DNA from: Dendrolimus kikuchii
Lineage: Eukaryota; Arthropoda; Insecta; Lepidoptera; Lasiocampidae
Assembly (NCBI GenBank): GCA_019925095.2
Contig: CM034398.1
Span: 7,393,001-7,457,000, forward strand
Direction of reading: 5' to 3'
Length of the DNA stretch: 64,000 nucleotides
Part shown: positions 45,823-57,359 of the stretch, one piece after another
Layout: each line of letters begins with the position of its first letter
How positions within the stretch are numbered: the first letter of the stretch is position 1
Made by a program: the position numbers and the translations under genes
The notes under the pieces: model-generated
The model's database searches: none
Told to the model about the DNA's origin: nothing
What the model saw: only the letters and a program-made list of their open reading frames with translations

Positions 45823-46055
45823 TTTGTGTATCTGGGATTGCTCGGCCCCAGTATGGTCTGTTGTCTATTACCCATAACACAAGCGTGACTTGCTTGGCTT
45901 GGAGATATATAATGTGTGTGATTGTATGTCGATAATTTAAAAAAAAAGAATGGTTTGTTATATTTATAGTGCATGCGTTTCTATCAGGATTCGTATCCTC
46001 ATCACTGAATTGAAGCGTAAGTGCCTTAACCACTAACCTACCACGACTTTACGCC
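45823..46055. mobile_element. SINE-1 body fragment (+) next to a tRNA-like head (-)
   Basis: 45826-45943 matches the SINE-1 body in plus orientation (TACCCATAACACAAGCGTGA, TGCTTGGCTTGGAGATA). 45960-46052, read on the minus strand, has a box A-like GTTAGTGGTTAAGGCAC and a box B-like GATACGAATCCTG. The junction of opposite orientations suggests two insertions side by side. Confidence 0.5.
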
Positions 46056-46059
46056 ATAT

Positions 46060-47190
46060 ACGAACCTAAATTTAAAATGTATCTATCTATCACTGCCTTT
46101 GCTTTTCGTTTTAGTACCAAAAATAGCCGTAAGCGTTACAAAAGTCGTAAAATAAATTTGTGTAGCATCAAATGTTACCTATTAAGGAGAATTTTGATTG
46201 GCAGTCTTTAACGATTTGTATTGCCTATTAAAACTTATTTTGTTTTCTCACGTGCCATTAATCTGGCAGCGCGAGCCAAGAATACCACGAAATGAAAACA
46301 CACTCGATTGCGTAACAAAATACGAGGAATTTGTACGGTCTGTTGATTTTTTTGTGGCTCCATTTGTTCTTTATTCCACATATTGGGGATTTCCACATAG
46401 CTTTGAAGCCGTGTGGAAGAAAAGACACCAAAAATAGAGCATTAGAATTAAATCAATAACTTGTAGGGTTGTAAAATGTAACTGATCGTACAGTAATCAG
46501 GGCTGTTAACGCCAAGCGGTTCCGTCGGGGAAAGAGGGGAGCGCGGCGAGCGGCAGTCTGCCTTACACACATCATTTACGTTTGTCGCGTATAATACCTG
46601 TACTGTGGTCACAATAAACCTCATCATAATTATAACAGTCCACTGATTACTATAAGAACCCCACCACCTCCAGGAGGAGCCTACACGGGGCGTTGCGAAG
46701 ATGTTCAAAGTACAATTCCGTTGCGAAAGTGTGAAAAATTCATATTCTACTTAATCCACAATATTGGCACAGTAAAATTATAAAGATTTATAAAGATAGA
46801 GTGCCGTCCCACGGGCACGTTTTTGGAATGAAATCAAGCCAAGCTACGATTGAGACGATAGTGTCCGGCTAATTGTGACGAGATATTAATAGCAGAATTA
46901 GGCGTAAGGAACAAGTTGTCTGGAATAGACTTCTTTTTAGAGATAAGACCTCACTTTGTACGCAATTAGAATAGTACTAGTTTGTGTTACGTCACTACAG
47001 ATACCATACAAATATTATCTATCTATCTATGATTACAAAAAAATCGACACTAACGACATCTAGTTGTTAAGGTGTATTATCAAGTAGTGATCAAGGCAAT
47101 ACTTTGAAATACTGAGATTGTCATTCTTAGTGATATTCTTACTATAAGGATATCCGTTATATGTATTTAAAAAAAATGTAATACTTAAAG
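46060..47190. other. Intergenic, one unsupported 79-codon frame
   Basis: The plus frame at 46198-46437 encodes a Phe/Trp-rich peptide without a recognised motif or partner exon. I do not call it. The rest is AT-rich. Confidence 0.35.
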
Positions 47191-47191
47191 G

Positions 47192-47349
47192 GGGGCCTCA
47201 TCTGGGACAATGTTATAAATATACATTGTGGCCGAATGTATCTTATTTAAACGTTAAAAACAACGCCATTAACGAATGGTTGCAGTAGTGTATATAATAC
47301 ATTATTTGTCAATTAACGGTATTCACAATTAAAACGATGAGGCTTCACA
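47192..47349 (-). mobile_element. MITE, reverse-oriented copy of 21853-22080
   Basis: GGCCTCATCTGGGACAATGT and GATGAGGCTTCACA are the ends. GTGGCCGAATGTATCTTATT corresponds to the right-hand interior of 21853-22080 in reverse complement. Shorter than its partner, so internally deleted. Confidence 0.6.
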
Positions 47350-47549
47350 TAATATATAAGTGCAATAATGAACCTAGTTAAACGCCTTATATGGGTAAGG
47401 TGCCCAGTAGACAACATTACCTCGCTAGATCGCCATACTGAGCTGTCCGAAATAGGCATCAGTCCTCTTATCACCTGAGTAGTTGATAACATATTAAAAT
47501 TAATGTTAATTTCAAAACTAATACATATAAATCACAAAAAAAATAAAAC

Positions 47550-47732
47550 CCTAAGGTGCTCCTTCACCGGGAGCATTCGCCTGTAATGTAACTTTACAGA
47601 TTTGAGTATTACATCAGTGAAGGAGGAGAAACGAGCATTACAGTGCGCAACCTGTTATGATACAATTTGTAATATTTTGATGATGATTGATTTCATATAG
47701 GCGAATGCTCGCGGTCAGGGAGCACCTTTACA
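47550..47732 (+). mobile_element. MITE with ~32-bp terminal inverted repeats
   Basis: AGGTGCTCCTTCACCGGGAG and ATTCGCCT on the left face AGGCGAATGCTCGCGGTCAG and GGAGCACCT on the right. 180 bp, no ORF. TA flanks both ends but is offset by one base, so a Tc1/mariner assignment is only possible. Confidence 0.75.
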
Positions 47733-47745
47733 AATATATACACTA

Positions 47746-48124
47746 CTAGGATATGCCCGCAATTTCGTTCATACCTGACTTGAAATTCCCGCGGAATTCC
47801 CGGAATTCAATGTCCCGCAGCATTTAAAAAAAGAATCTGAGCTATCGTGTTAGTAAAAAATACATAAAATTTGCTATTGATCGAATTCGATTTTTTTTCA
47901 AACTGGCCATTTTAAATAATTCCCAGAAAAAATCGCGTGGTATTCCTATGATAAAAAGTAGCGTAGATTTTAAGTCTCAGAATTTGCTGACGATCAATGA
48001 AAACCGCATCGAACAAACAGGCATGAAATATAAAAAAAAATTACATCGTTTATATAGTCCATTCCAGTGGTTTTTTTAAAATAAATTTAATGTCCACACA
48101 CCACATATCTAGAACTTTATAACT
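47746..48124 (-). mobile_element. HelA Helitron, degraded 5' end
   Basis: The 3' end on the minus strand is AAATTGCGGGCATATCCTAG (CTAG at 47749-47746). The body has GAATTCCGCGGGAATTTC and CCGCATCGAACAAACAGG. The 5' end near ACATATCTAGAACTTTATAA is worn. Confidence 0.65.
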
Positions 48125-48827
48125 AAGTTCGGTTCAGCCCGACCAAACCGCTATTGTAGGGCAATATATATAAAAGGCTGGCAGCATTACCTCGCTGAAT
48201 ACAGACACTAATTCTACCTAGTGGCTAAAGATATTAAGAACAGTATTTTTCAAAACATGTACATTTAGTTATTGAACTTTGTTTCAAATATTAAATTTTG
48301 CTTTTCAGTTTAGTATAAAAATGTTTTCCTCTATGTTCACTTTAGCTTTGTAAAACTAAATTTTCCCCTTGGAACTGGTAGCAAAAATGTGCCAACAAAA
48401 TATAGAGCTTAATTTCAAAATGTTGTACGAATGCCCTACATATATTATTCAACGTGTGAAATTCGAGATAAAAACTGTATCACTGAAAATGTTATTTTCA
48501 CAAAGAAAACCTTACGCTTTTATATTTCACTTGGGCATTTATTTCATTAAATCGCCGCAGTCCAAGGGCTATCTCTTTTGGATTTTATAGCATCATTGGA
48601 TCGTAAAAACACGATGAAGCCCCTTTCAGTATGTTTAACGGAAAAGTAAGGTTGGACTGTATCTGGTTGCGCAGACGACAAACGTGATAGAATTTCTTGG
48701 CTTGGCTTTATAAGCTTGTCTATATTTACATCAAATGTATTTAAATAAAATTAGAGACAAATAAGAGGTAAGGCCGGCTATAGACCGTCGCCATATACGC
48801 GTCAAAAATCACAAAAATACTTAGTCA
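48125..48827. other. Intergenic, AT-rich
   Basis: A 73-codon plus frame at 48369-48590 has no recognisable domain and is not called. Confidence 0.4.
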
Positions 48828-49106
48828 TTTTTTTTTATTGCACGAGCTCGGCAGACAGGCAAACGGCCTGATGGAAAGCGTTTACCATCGTCTAGGAACA
48901 CTCGCAATATCAAAGGTGCTACAAATGCGCTGCTGTTCTCTAAAGGGGAACTGGAACCTGGCCACTAATACCGGAACACAACTCAAGGTTCAGAGTTCAG
49001 ATGGGCAAATACCCCAATACCTGGCTGTGGGTTGTTTTGTCGCCTGTTACGATAGGCCGCCCGGCCGCAGGAAATTGTATTCTTTCTCCGTTCCTGCACG
49101 GATATA
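48828..49106 (+). mobile_element. R300 family copy with a 35-bp internal deletion
   Basis: TTTTTTTTATTGCACGAGCT, ACAGGCAAACGG, GAACCTGGCCACTAATACCG, GCCGCCCGGCCGCAGG and CCGTTCCTGCACGG are all in place. The GTTGTTATGGCGACATACT segment is missing. Confidence 0.85.
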
Positions 49107-49259
49107 AAGTAAAAGTCCAACTCTATCCATCTCGAAAATCTCAATTGATTTTTAAGGTTAAGATAAATTATATTAAGTTGTATCTAGGTTTAAGTTATGG
49201 TGAACAATAAAGAGTTTTTATTCATTCATATCTAAAAATAAAGGGGAATCTTTATTGAC

Positions 49260-49760
49260 TTGTGTATATGTATGTCTGTCTGTATGTGTCATCCGAGTGT
49301 TAAATCCCGGTTGCCTTTGGGGCGTTCGCTTCGAAGCCTAAGGTCTCCTTTCCTACTTTTCCTTCTTCATCTCTCGCGGTTTTTTGGCATCCTTTTTGTA
49401 AAATCATTAACATGCATGTCATCATTCACGACGTCAAGCCAACATATTTTGGCCCTTTCTGCCGGGACCTGGCGGAGGCGTCATAGCTAGACATTTAATT
49501 TAGTTCCCCACATAACTGGCTTGTCTCTATAAAACGTGACCGCACCACCGAAAGTTTGTCCACTACGTCACAGATATTTATATCTGTGATATAGTGGATA
49601 AACTTTCGGTTACCATGGATGCGGGAGTTTCTAACGCGTTCTTCCGCGTGACCCCACACTATCCACCGCATTGTACTCATATCCGTGGCACGCAGCTCTT
49701 GCTTGTGTCGCTCAAGTACATGACACGTTTCCCTGCCATACAAAAGGACAGGTCTAATGT
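49260..49760 (-). pseudogene. RTE-like LINE 3' part with a local inverted duplication
   Basis: The minus strand from 49743 encodes MYGRETCHVLERHKQELRA, TDMSTMRWI, EERVRNSRIHG and VVDKLSVVRSRF, the RT C-terminus of an RTE-like LINE. The 3' UTR (49494-49285) follows, matching the fragment at 1318-1475. Inside the coding part, 49547-49610 is a 64-bp near-perfect palindrome that makes KLS-containing peptide sequence appear twice. Dead copy. Confidence 0.7.
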
Positions 49761-49764
49761 ATAT

Positions 49765-50046
49765 ATAGAGCTACCAATATGAAATTTGGAACACGAATGA
49801 AAATCTAGTGAGTTTACACAATTATTTGACACTATATTATATGTATAATATATGGTTTCAATTAATTATGCGTAACTATTTTTTGGGTATTAATAGGACC
49901 CCCCCGCAAACGAAACTGGAAATTTTAAACTGAATCAATATCATTAAGTGCGATATGTATTAAAAGTTCCTTTTAACACCTTATACTATAATTAGTATTT
50001 TTCTATACTATAATTAGAATGGTGTAATCACCATTATAATAATAAT
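49765..50046. other. Intergenic, AT-rich
   Basis: Nothing recognised. Confidence 0.4.
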
Positions 50047-50279
50047 CGGCAGACAAACACATATTGTATATCCCCAAATTAAGCAAGTTATGCTTGTGTT
50101 ACGAGTATTATACAACGGACTACTCTGCGGTCGCTGGGATTGACCGACGCAGACCATTGTAAATAAGGCAGAAAAATCGATTCCGCAATTCAGCGTACCA
50201 GGAATCAAATCCGCAACATCTGAGTTGCAGTGAGGTAGGCCGGCAAAGGCTTATCCCGCTCAACCACAAAGGCCATCAG
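50047..50279 (-). mobile_element. tRNA-derived SINE (SINE-1), minus
   Basis: Box B complement at CAGGAATCAAATCCGC (about 50190), box A region at CTCAACCACAAAGGCC (50259-50274). The body matches the copies at 42914 and 54538, including AAATTAAGCAAGTTATGCTT. Confidence 0.75.
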
Positions 50280-51275
50280 CCATTATAATTAATATATGTA
50301 AGTAAATAAGTAAAAATACATAAATAAATGTAATTTGTAACCTCATTCAATAAGCTATAGGCGATCGTTTTAACATTTGAGAGGCGATTCCAACCCAAGA
50401 TCGAGCATTGAAAGAGCAATCAAATGGACTTTACAGGAAAATACCGCAGCTTGAAAGGCCCTTGAAAAGGAATAAATGGACTTTATGTTACGTACATTTG
50501 AAAATATTTCCCGGTTATTCATGACTGTATAGGAACATATAGTAGTATCGCAAAAAGTTTACTTAGATCTCGGGTTTTCGCACTTTTAACTGGTTAAAAA
50601 ATGTATATAAATCTTAATTATAAAACAACATAAACCATAGGATAATACGGGTTAAATCACTAAAACGATAGACCAAAAACGTCTCCACACAGGTGAGATG
50701 AGCATGTTTAGATGGATGTGTGGTATTACAACAATGGATAAGGTAAGTATTGAGTACATTAGCGATCTTTGACAATGGGATAAAGTGGATGGGATAGAAG
50801 AGACGACATAAATGGTATGGGATAGGTGAATGGAATAGAGGGATGGAATAGGGAGATGGGATTGGGAATATGGGATAGATAATGAGGGAAGTGGGCCATT
50901 GGAACTCTTACTCATCATACGAAACACGATTAACTTAAGGCTAAACATTTCACGCCAATATACTGTGAGAGGGTGGCATCACACCGATCAAACCGACCTT
51001 AACAGCTGTAATTAAGGTAATGACTCCAACATGGCTCTAATACGTCAAAAAGTCTTAAAGCCCTCCTATAAATAAAGGCTTGAAAACGACGCCACGAAGT
51101 TATAAAATACATTTTCATTCTTTGTCAGAACATCAAGGAATTAAACATATTAAGTAAACTAGTGATCGCCCGTGCTCTAAATTCGACCATAATAATTAAT
51201 GTCAAAGACTATACTTCTATAATCACAGATTTCGCCAAGGCTATACTGTTAATTTGACTTTAACAATAAACAAGA
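50280..51275. other. Intergenic with an RT relic fragment
   Basis: 50665-50760 (plus) encodes RLHTGEMSMFRWMCGI and MDKVSIEYI, the same RT C-terminal block as 24252-24330. From 50770 to 50890 GGGATA-like words recur irregularly. Confidence 0.5.

Positions 51276-51341
<66 letters not shown>
51276..51341. repeat. (TA)n microsatellite
   Basis: About 33 uninterrupted TA dinucleotides directly before an R300 copy. Confidence 0.95.
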
Positions 51342-51342
<1 letters not shown>

Positions 51343-51345
<3 letters not shown>

Positions 51346-51660
51346 TTTATTTTTTATTGCAGGAGTTCAGCAGACAGGCAGACGGCCCACTTGATTGAAA
51401 GCGGTTACCATCGCCTATGGACATTGCAACACCGAAGGTGCTACAAATGCGATGCTGCTCTCTTAAGAGTCACTGGAACCTAGTCACTAATGCCGGAACA
51501 CAACTCAAGGTTGTTATGGCGACATACTTTAGACGAGGGGTGGTAGCCATCCAGGCGGGCAAATGCCCTACCACCTGGCTGTGGGTTGTTTCGTCGCCTC
51601 TTACGACAGGCCGCCCGGCCGCAGGAAATTGTATTCTTTCTCCGTTCCTGCACGGATAAA
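51343..51660 (+). mobile_element. R300 family copy (best preserved)
   Basis: TTTTTATTGCAGGAGTTCAG, CAGACGGCCCACTTGATTG, CCTATGGACATTGCAACACC, GAACCTAGTCACTAATGCCG, GCATGCCC-type middle, GGCCGCCCGGCCGCAGGAAA and CTCCGTTCCTGCACGGATAA are all present. Useful as a reference for the family. Confidence 0.9.
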
Positions 51661-51664
51661 GATA

Positions 51665-52505
51665 ATAAAAAATAAATATATGCGTGTGTGTGTCAAATAC
51701 ATGGTAGTGTGTGTAATGTTTTTTATTATTTTTATTTAATTATTTTTATGCATAATTAAAAAAAGCATTCGTCGCTTCTTCTCTATATAAACTATACTCG
51801 TAAGTGTGCGACATTTCATACTCTTTTGTCCGCGCAATTTTTGTAAGAAGGGGTACAAAGTTTTTACTTAACGTATTAATATATAGATTGGATCATGTGG
51901 ACATTTAACTAATTTGCGGAGAGTTTGGCATATGTAAATGCAAAATTAATCAAACTCTATATTGATAATTGTTAGTTTTCTGCTCGACAGTTATAGATAT
52001 TTTTATAGTCGTTTAACTATTCTTCTAACCTTATTTTAAACATTCATTTTCTTTGTGCCATCTGTGTAGGTTTATCAATTGCTCCTCTTTGCCCATATAT
52101 ACACATTTAGTTTTTAAGATCACAGTTAAATACAACAAAATAAAATATAAAATAACTTGTGGTGTGCAAAAATAATCCTACAAAATCGTGATACCTCCGG
52201 TTTTTCGATGTTGTATAAGTAAATCTCTTTGAAGAAGAAATACCAAAGCTGACAAATAAATAAATACGATTCATAAAAACAAAACTTGGACTGTCACCTT
52301 GAATATTACAGCATTGCTTATAAAGTCCGTTCATGCATTATTTAATGGTTCGTAACAACTTTTGCGCCCTACTTTTTGATCGAGTGAAATCACCAAACTT
52401 TTGTTTTTAGGACGTTTCACAAACAAGAAATTTGGTGTCATTGGGATTCTTATTAAGTTCGTAGCTTACCGTAGGTAAGTAGCTTAGTGTAGGTACTTAT
52501 GTAAA
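51665..52505. other. Intergenic, AT-rich
   Basis: Nothing recognised. Confidence 0.4.
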
Positions 52506-52507
52506 AA

Positions 52508-52682
52508 TAATAACAGCCTATCACTGCTGGGCTTGGATCACCCATTTATTTTTTAGGAATATGGACACTGTACCCGCAATGCTTCTCCAAGGGGGATTGG
52601 CGAGTTATCTCAATGTATGGGCTTCATCACAATGTTTTCCTTCAGTAACATAACTAAATTACACAATAAAATGAGAAAATCG
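52508..52682 (-). mobile_element. SINE-2 body fragment, minus
   Basis: CACTGCTGGGCTTGGATCAC, ATGGGCTTCATCACAATG and TTTTCCTTCAGTAACATAAC match the body of the SINE at 61309. The tRNA-like head is absent. The CTTCA(C/G)(C/T)G signature is typical of a lepidopteran tRNA-derived SINE group. Confidence 0.65.
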
Positions 52683-52684
52683 AT

Positions 52685-53920
52685 GCATTTACGTAATATA
52701 AATATCGTCATGGCTAAACTTTTGAAAAGAGTGACATCAGATTAACGGAAATTAAGTTTAGGGGTATACATACGCCTTATATATAGAGACTAGACCTGTT
52801 ATTTGGGATAGGAAACATGTTTTTAGGGTCCACAAACAAGTTTTGTATGAATAATGGGAAAAACAAAAATACGTTTGATAAACAAGGTTATGTCACTTTT
52901 GTTGAAAAAAAGTTTGATTTGTGTTTAGGAATACACTCACACCTGATATATAAACACTAAAACTGTTTTCTAATTTAGTAAACAAGTTGTTAATTAGTTA
53001 TTATAATTTTAAAGTTCATAATAATAAATCACAGTACTGTCACTTTTTTTACTTTATGACGATAATAGGCATAAGAAAGAAAAAATTTGTTAACAATTCG
53101 ACATTTCAATAATATCGATTTTTAAAAACAAAAACAGTTTTTTTTTTTGCTTATATATTGCGAATTTGATTTAGTAGTATGTTTCTAAACAATTTATTTT
53201 TATAAAAAAGTCGATGTATAATTTGCTAGTCTGTTTGCCGCCTTTTTTATTCCAGTTCTCTTTTAGTTATATGAATGTAATTTGTGTTTTGTTATGGATT
53301 TTTCGACCACTTGCGCTGTTTCGGTTATATTGATTATTTTTCCATTGACTGGCTTTCTCGCTGGATTTCGTTTGCATTGCTTAACATTGGATTTTGGCGA
53401 AATCCTTTATCTGAATTTTTGGGTGTGATAAACGGGAGGTAAATTAATGGTGATTTGGTGAATGGTGAGGGGTGATCGAAAGTTGCGACCAGTGACTAAA
53501 ACGGTGAGTTGGTTAGGTTGGGTTAGTCTTTAGACCAAAGCGCCAAAACCAAGTGGTCACCATTTATTCATTAATAACTATTTAAATGATGGTTGCAAAT
53601 CGGTTGTGACATTTGCTGACCGCTGTCATGGCACACTCGCTTTGCTCGCTCGGCTTGTGGGCTTTGTCTGCGTTTTTAGACTGTTTTAAATGTTTTTTTA
53701 CATTGACCACTATCTTTATTTTGCGTTTCTCGTCTTTATACATAAGAAATAAGTACACCATTTTGAAAAAAAATTAGTAAAATTATGTTTACAAAAAAAA
53801 ATCATATCTCAAAAACTACATGCCTCCTAGACATGGGGGTTGCAGAAAGGGGAAGTACTCATCCCCCCCTCCCCCCTACGTCCCCCCACTACTTAAAATT
53901 CAGTGACCACTTTGTAAAGT
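52685..53920. other. Intergenic
   Basis: AT-rich; 53640-53900 has poly-C patches (CCCCCCTCCCCCCTACG at 53864-53880). No gene. Confidence 0.4.
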
Positions 53921-53924
53921 TTAA

Positions 53925-54165
53925 CCATAGTCATAAATGTCCCACTACTGGGCTTGTGCCTCCCCAGTTACGGGAGCAGACAGAATAACTGCTATGCTGT
54001 CCAAGGCAGATCGGCGGATTTTACACATTACTTATCTGCATATGTAGGTTTCATTACAATATTTTTCTTTACTATCACAGCAGTGATTATTATAACATTA
54101 GGTCAGAGAAATTTAAATTAGACTAGAAAGCATTACCCACTAAGCTACCAAGATTTTCTTTAATA
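53925..54165 (-). mobile_element. SINE-2 copy, minus
   Basis: CCCACTACTGGGCTTGTGCC, TTACGGGAGCAGACAG, GGTTTCATTACAATATTTTT and the head remnant ACCCACTAAGCTACCAAG lie in the same order as in 61309-61603. Confidence 0.65.
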
Positions 54166-54537
54166 AAATATTACTTTTACTAATTTAGGTGAAACATATT
54201 GCTTACAATTCGTTCAGTTTTCCAAGAATGACACCAAACTACTGCCACTAATAGCTACCGGTATTACTGGATTAATATACATATAGAATTACCAACCATT
54301 ATAATTTACTGGTTTGGGATTGTTCTTTATTTTTGTGAATATGGGTCAGCACGGTTTGTTGATCTATCTAGATCTAGAACCAAGTATCTTTTTATTAATG
54401 AAGTATAGGAGACATGCAGACGACCCATCCAACAGAAAGTAGTCACCAGAAATAATATTGTACATGTGGTAATCGTCATCTATAAATATTACCGCGTTGC
54501 TGCCCTTGGAGAAATTTTAAGATTCTTCTTAAATTAG

Positions 54538-54705
54538 ACGGCCTTTGTGGTTGAGCGACCTATGCTTTAGCCGGCCGACCTCACTACAACGCAAAGGCTC
54601 CGGGTTCGATTCCTAGCATGGTAAATTTATCATAATACAAGCATAACTTGCCTAGCTTGGGGATACATGTACTGTAAAGGTGCTTGTTGTCGTGTAAATA
54701 AATAA
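54538..54705 (+). mobile_element. tRNA-derived SINE (SINE-1), plus
   Basis: Box A-like TGTGGTTGAGCGACC (54546-54560) and a perfect box B GGTTCGATTCC (54603-54613), then the SINE-1 body (CATAACTTGCCTAGCTTGG) and an AAATAAATAAA end. The 43-nt spacing is longer than in a tRNA, and the rest does not fold as a cloverleaf. Confidence 0.8.
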
Positions 54706-54709
54706 AAAA

Positions 54710-55884
54710 GTTTATGTCAAAAAAGTAGTTGTTATTCGCAGTGACAGTTTTATATTCGATTCTTCCCGCACTTATTGTTCTTATTCGCTCTGTTCCCACA
54801 ACGCTTTTCGGATCCCAATTATTTTATTTAAAAGTGGCTTATCCTTGTTCTGTATCACCGCCGTAAAATATCCCATCCCAGTATGTGTCACGTCAAGGAA
54901 GGAAGAAAGTAGACGGGCCGGCTTAAAGAAGACCGCAGACGACGCCAAGTAAGTTACACTCAAATCACACTTCTTTATAAACCAGCACCTTACAGTACAA
55001 ACCTCTTTGTACAATGTGAGTATTAGTCTGCCGATTATTTATTTTATTAAATGACTCCAAGTGGTCGTAGCGTGTGTGAAGAATTGTCACCCAGGTTATC
55101 GGTTATGCTGAAACCGACACAGTACGAAATTCATTCAATATTAGGTGTTATACTGCCTTCCCTTTAAATCGTTCAATAATATGATTTACCCTAAATATTA
55201 CCAAATTGTATAACCTTGATTTAAAGCCTAAGAGAAATAAATTATTACTAACCTCTACCAACCAAAATGTATGAATAATGTATATTTATGGTGAATAAGT
55301 CAAAAATAACTACCGTTTCTACGAGTAATGACAAAACATACATCAAGCTGACACATTTAACACGAAAGAAGACAAACAAAATAATAAAAAGGCCCACTTA
55401 ATTTTATTTAATAAAGTGCCGCACTCGAGGTGGTATTGTAAGAATGCTTGTATATCGCACTTGTACAACTCATACATTACGCATTGTTGTGACTAACGCG
55501 CTAAAGTTGATACACACGGCCGCGAAAATCAAGAGTCTCTGTTCTTCTATTATATTAATGTACTCAGTGTGTTATCCGTCGGCACAAGCTTTGAAAGTCA
55601 CTTTGATATCGATTAACAAAGGTGTAACTTAAGTTGTAATATTTTATTGTATCACGAAGCTCATTATTCCATAATGCCTATCGATGTCTGTTACGAAGTC
55701 TTATCATTTTATTTTTCAAATTTTCTAAAATTAATTTTTTGTTTATATTGGTATTTTTGCAAAATATTAAATATTTTGCACAGAGTTTACCAGCGAACGA
55801 AGAATAGATCAAATAAAATGCCCTATTGTTCTGAAGGTGACTAAGATATTTTATAAATATAATAAAAAAACCAAAAAAATTGAC
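54710..55884. other. Intergenic, AT-rich
   Basis: Short unsupported ORFs only. Confidence 0.4.
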
Positions 55885-56152
55885 TGCCATTTAAAATCAG
55901 TCCCAGAAAATTCCCGCGCGATTCCGAGGATAAAAGGTAGCGCAGAATTTAAGTCTATGATTTAACTGTCGATCAGCGACAACCATATCGAAATCGGTCT
56001 AGTAGTTTTTACGTGAATCTTGAACAAACAGAAAAGAAATACAAAAAAATGCATGGTGTTCTCCGTCGTTTATATAGTCTATTCCAGTTGTTTTTTTTTT
56101 GATAGCTTTAATGTACAAACACGGCATGTTTAGAATTATATAATATTATAGA
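55885..56152 (-). mobile_element. HelA Helitron, 3' truncated
   Basis: The 5' end on the minus strand is TCTATAATATTATATAATTC (TC at 56152-56151, T flank). AACATGCCGTGTTTGTAC, CTTTTCTGTTTGTTC and TTCCCGCGCGATTCC-type body follow. It stops near 55885 without the hairpin end. Confidence 0.7.
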
Positions 56153-56154
56153 TA

Positions 56155-57045
56155 CCCATTGCGGGATTACTTAGTAAAACTTAGTTTAAGCTGTAAAATC
56201 TTGCACTGTCCCATTGGCTGTATACTGTATAACATCACACAACAAATGATAAAAGTGAAATAAGTAAAATAAACATCAACTAATTTAATAAACTGTAAGC
56301 AAGTAACTACATATATATACGTTCGGCTACACGACGCATTGTATTTAAATACAGCCTATATCATAGATAATCTTCGTCTATTCCAAATGTAAACATGACA
56401 CACAATCAGTGAGAAACAAAAAAGAAATGCAAAATAACAAATTAGTGTGATCTTAATGTTCATAAAAAACAAAATATTTTTAAGGTCGTTATTCTTAAGA
56501 TCTGTATGTCTCTCACCCTCTGCGTACACTGTACATTAACCAAGCCCGTGCTGAATTCAAACTATTCTGAACAACGACACGTAGGGAATTTTATTAGCAT
56601 GAGTCCCCTCATTATTTCCAACGAGAGAGTTGTGTAAACCACCCTTTTGTTCTAACACATTATAGCATTATGACGGAGTGTTAAGATTTTCATTGTTTGT
56701 AGCTAGACTGTTCTATCGTTGCAAGATTATTGTATTAAGATTGTTTATTTGAAGACAATACTTCATTTTCGTATTGAGCGGTTGTTACAACATGTGGTAT
56801 GTAGGGACTCTACCTAATTTACGGTGATGTAATAAGGAAAAGAAAGTCGGAATTTTTAGCTAAACCACACCCACCCACTGTACCCGGTCCTACAGTATAG
56901 TAAGGATTTTAGACATAGGTACCTATAATAATATACCGTTTTTTGAAATTGTAACAAATGAGCTTACGCTGTTCGTCAGCGCATCGTCGACATTGAAATT
57001 AAAGGCATTGGATTGCTTTGTCAATTTTATATTTCTTAACTACGT
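56155..57045. other. Intergenic, AT-rich
   Basis: Nothing recognised. Confidence 0.4.
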
Positions 57046-57049
57046 ATAA

Positions 57050-57165
57050 ATCTACGTTTTAACGGTTTTAAGCGCGGTAATTTTATTTGATTTTGGACGC
57101 TTAAAACCGTTAAAACGTAGTTTTATTATGTATACAAGTCGCGAAAACTTAAGAAAATATTATAC
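57050..57165 (-). repeat. Internally deleted foldback element
   Basis: CTACGTTTTAACGGTTTTAA and TTAAAACCGTTAAAACGTAG face each other across about 25 bp instead of the long arms seen at 24992-25180. The flank TATACAAGTCGCGAAAACTT (57131-57150) is the reverse complement of 24971-24990. Confidence 0.7.
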
Positions 57166-57224
57166 GTATAAATCTTTATACATTACTGCTATTCTGGAAA
57201 TAATTAAAAGATTTAAAACATTTG

Positions 57225-57356
57225 CATATTCCAATCCCTCCTTTGAGTCTGGCAGCATACTGGCAGTGTTTCTAGTGTTGTAAATATCCTTTAACAACGG
57301 TAATTTCCCTTCAAGTCGACTTTCAGCCTGTCGACTGTACTCATGCAATAAAAAAA
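57225..57356 (-). mobile_element. R300 fragment (degraded 5' part)
   Basis: TCCTTTGAGTCTGGCAGC, TGTTTCTAGTGTTGTAAAT, CTTCAAGTCGACTTTCAGCC and ACTCATGCAATAAAAAAAA follow R300 minus order with much divergence. Confidence 0.5.
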
Positions 57357-57359
57357 ACA

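Noticed and set aside
46198..46437. 79-codon ORF rich in aromatic residues
   Set aside because: No recognised motif, no splice context or partner exon, and length expected by chance in AT-rich DNA.
54538..54620. Possible tRNA gene
   Set aside because: Only the promoter boxes match. The sequence does not form a cloverleaf and is followed by a SINE body.
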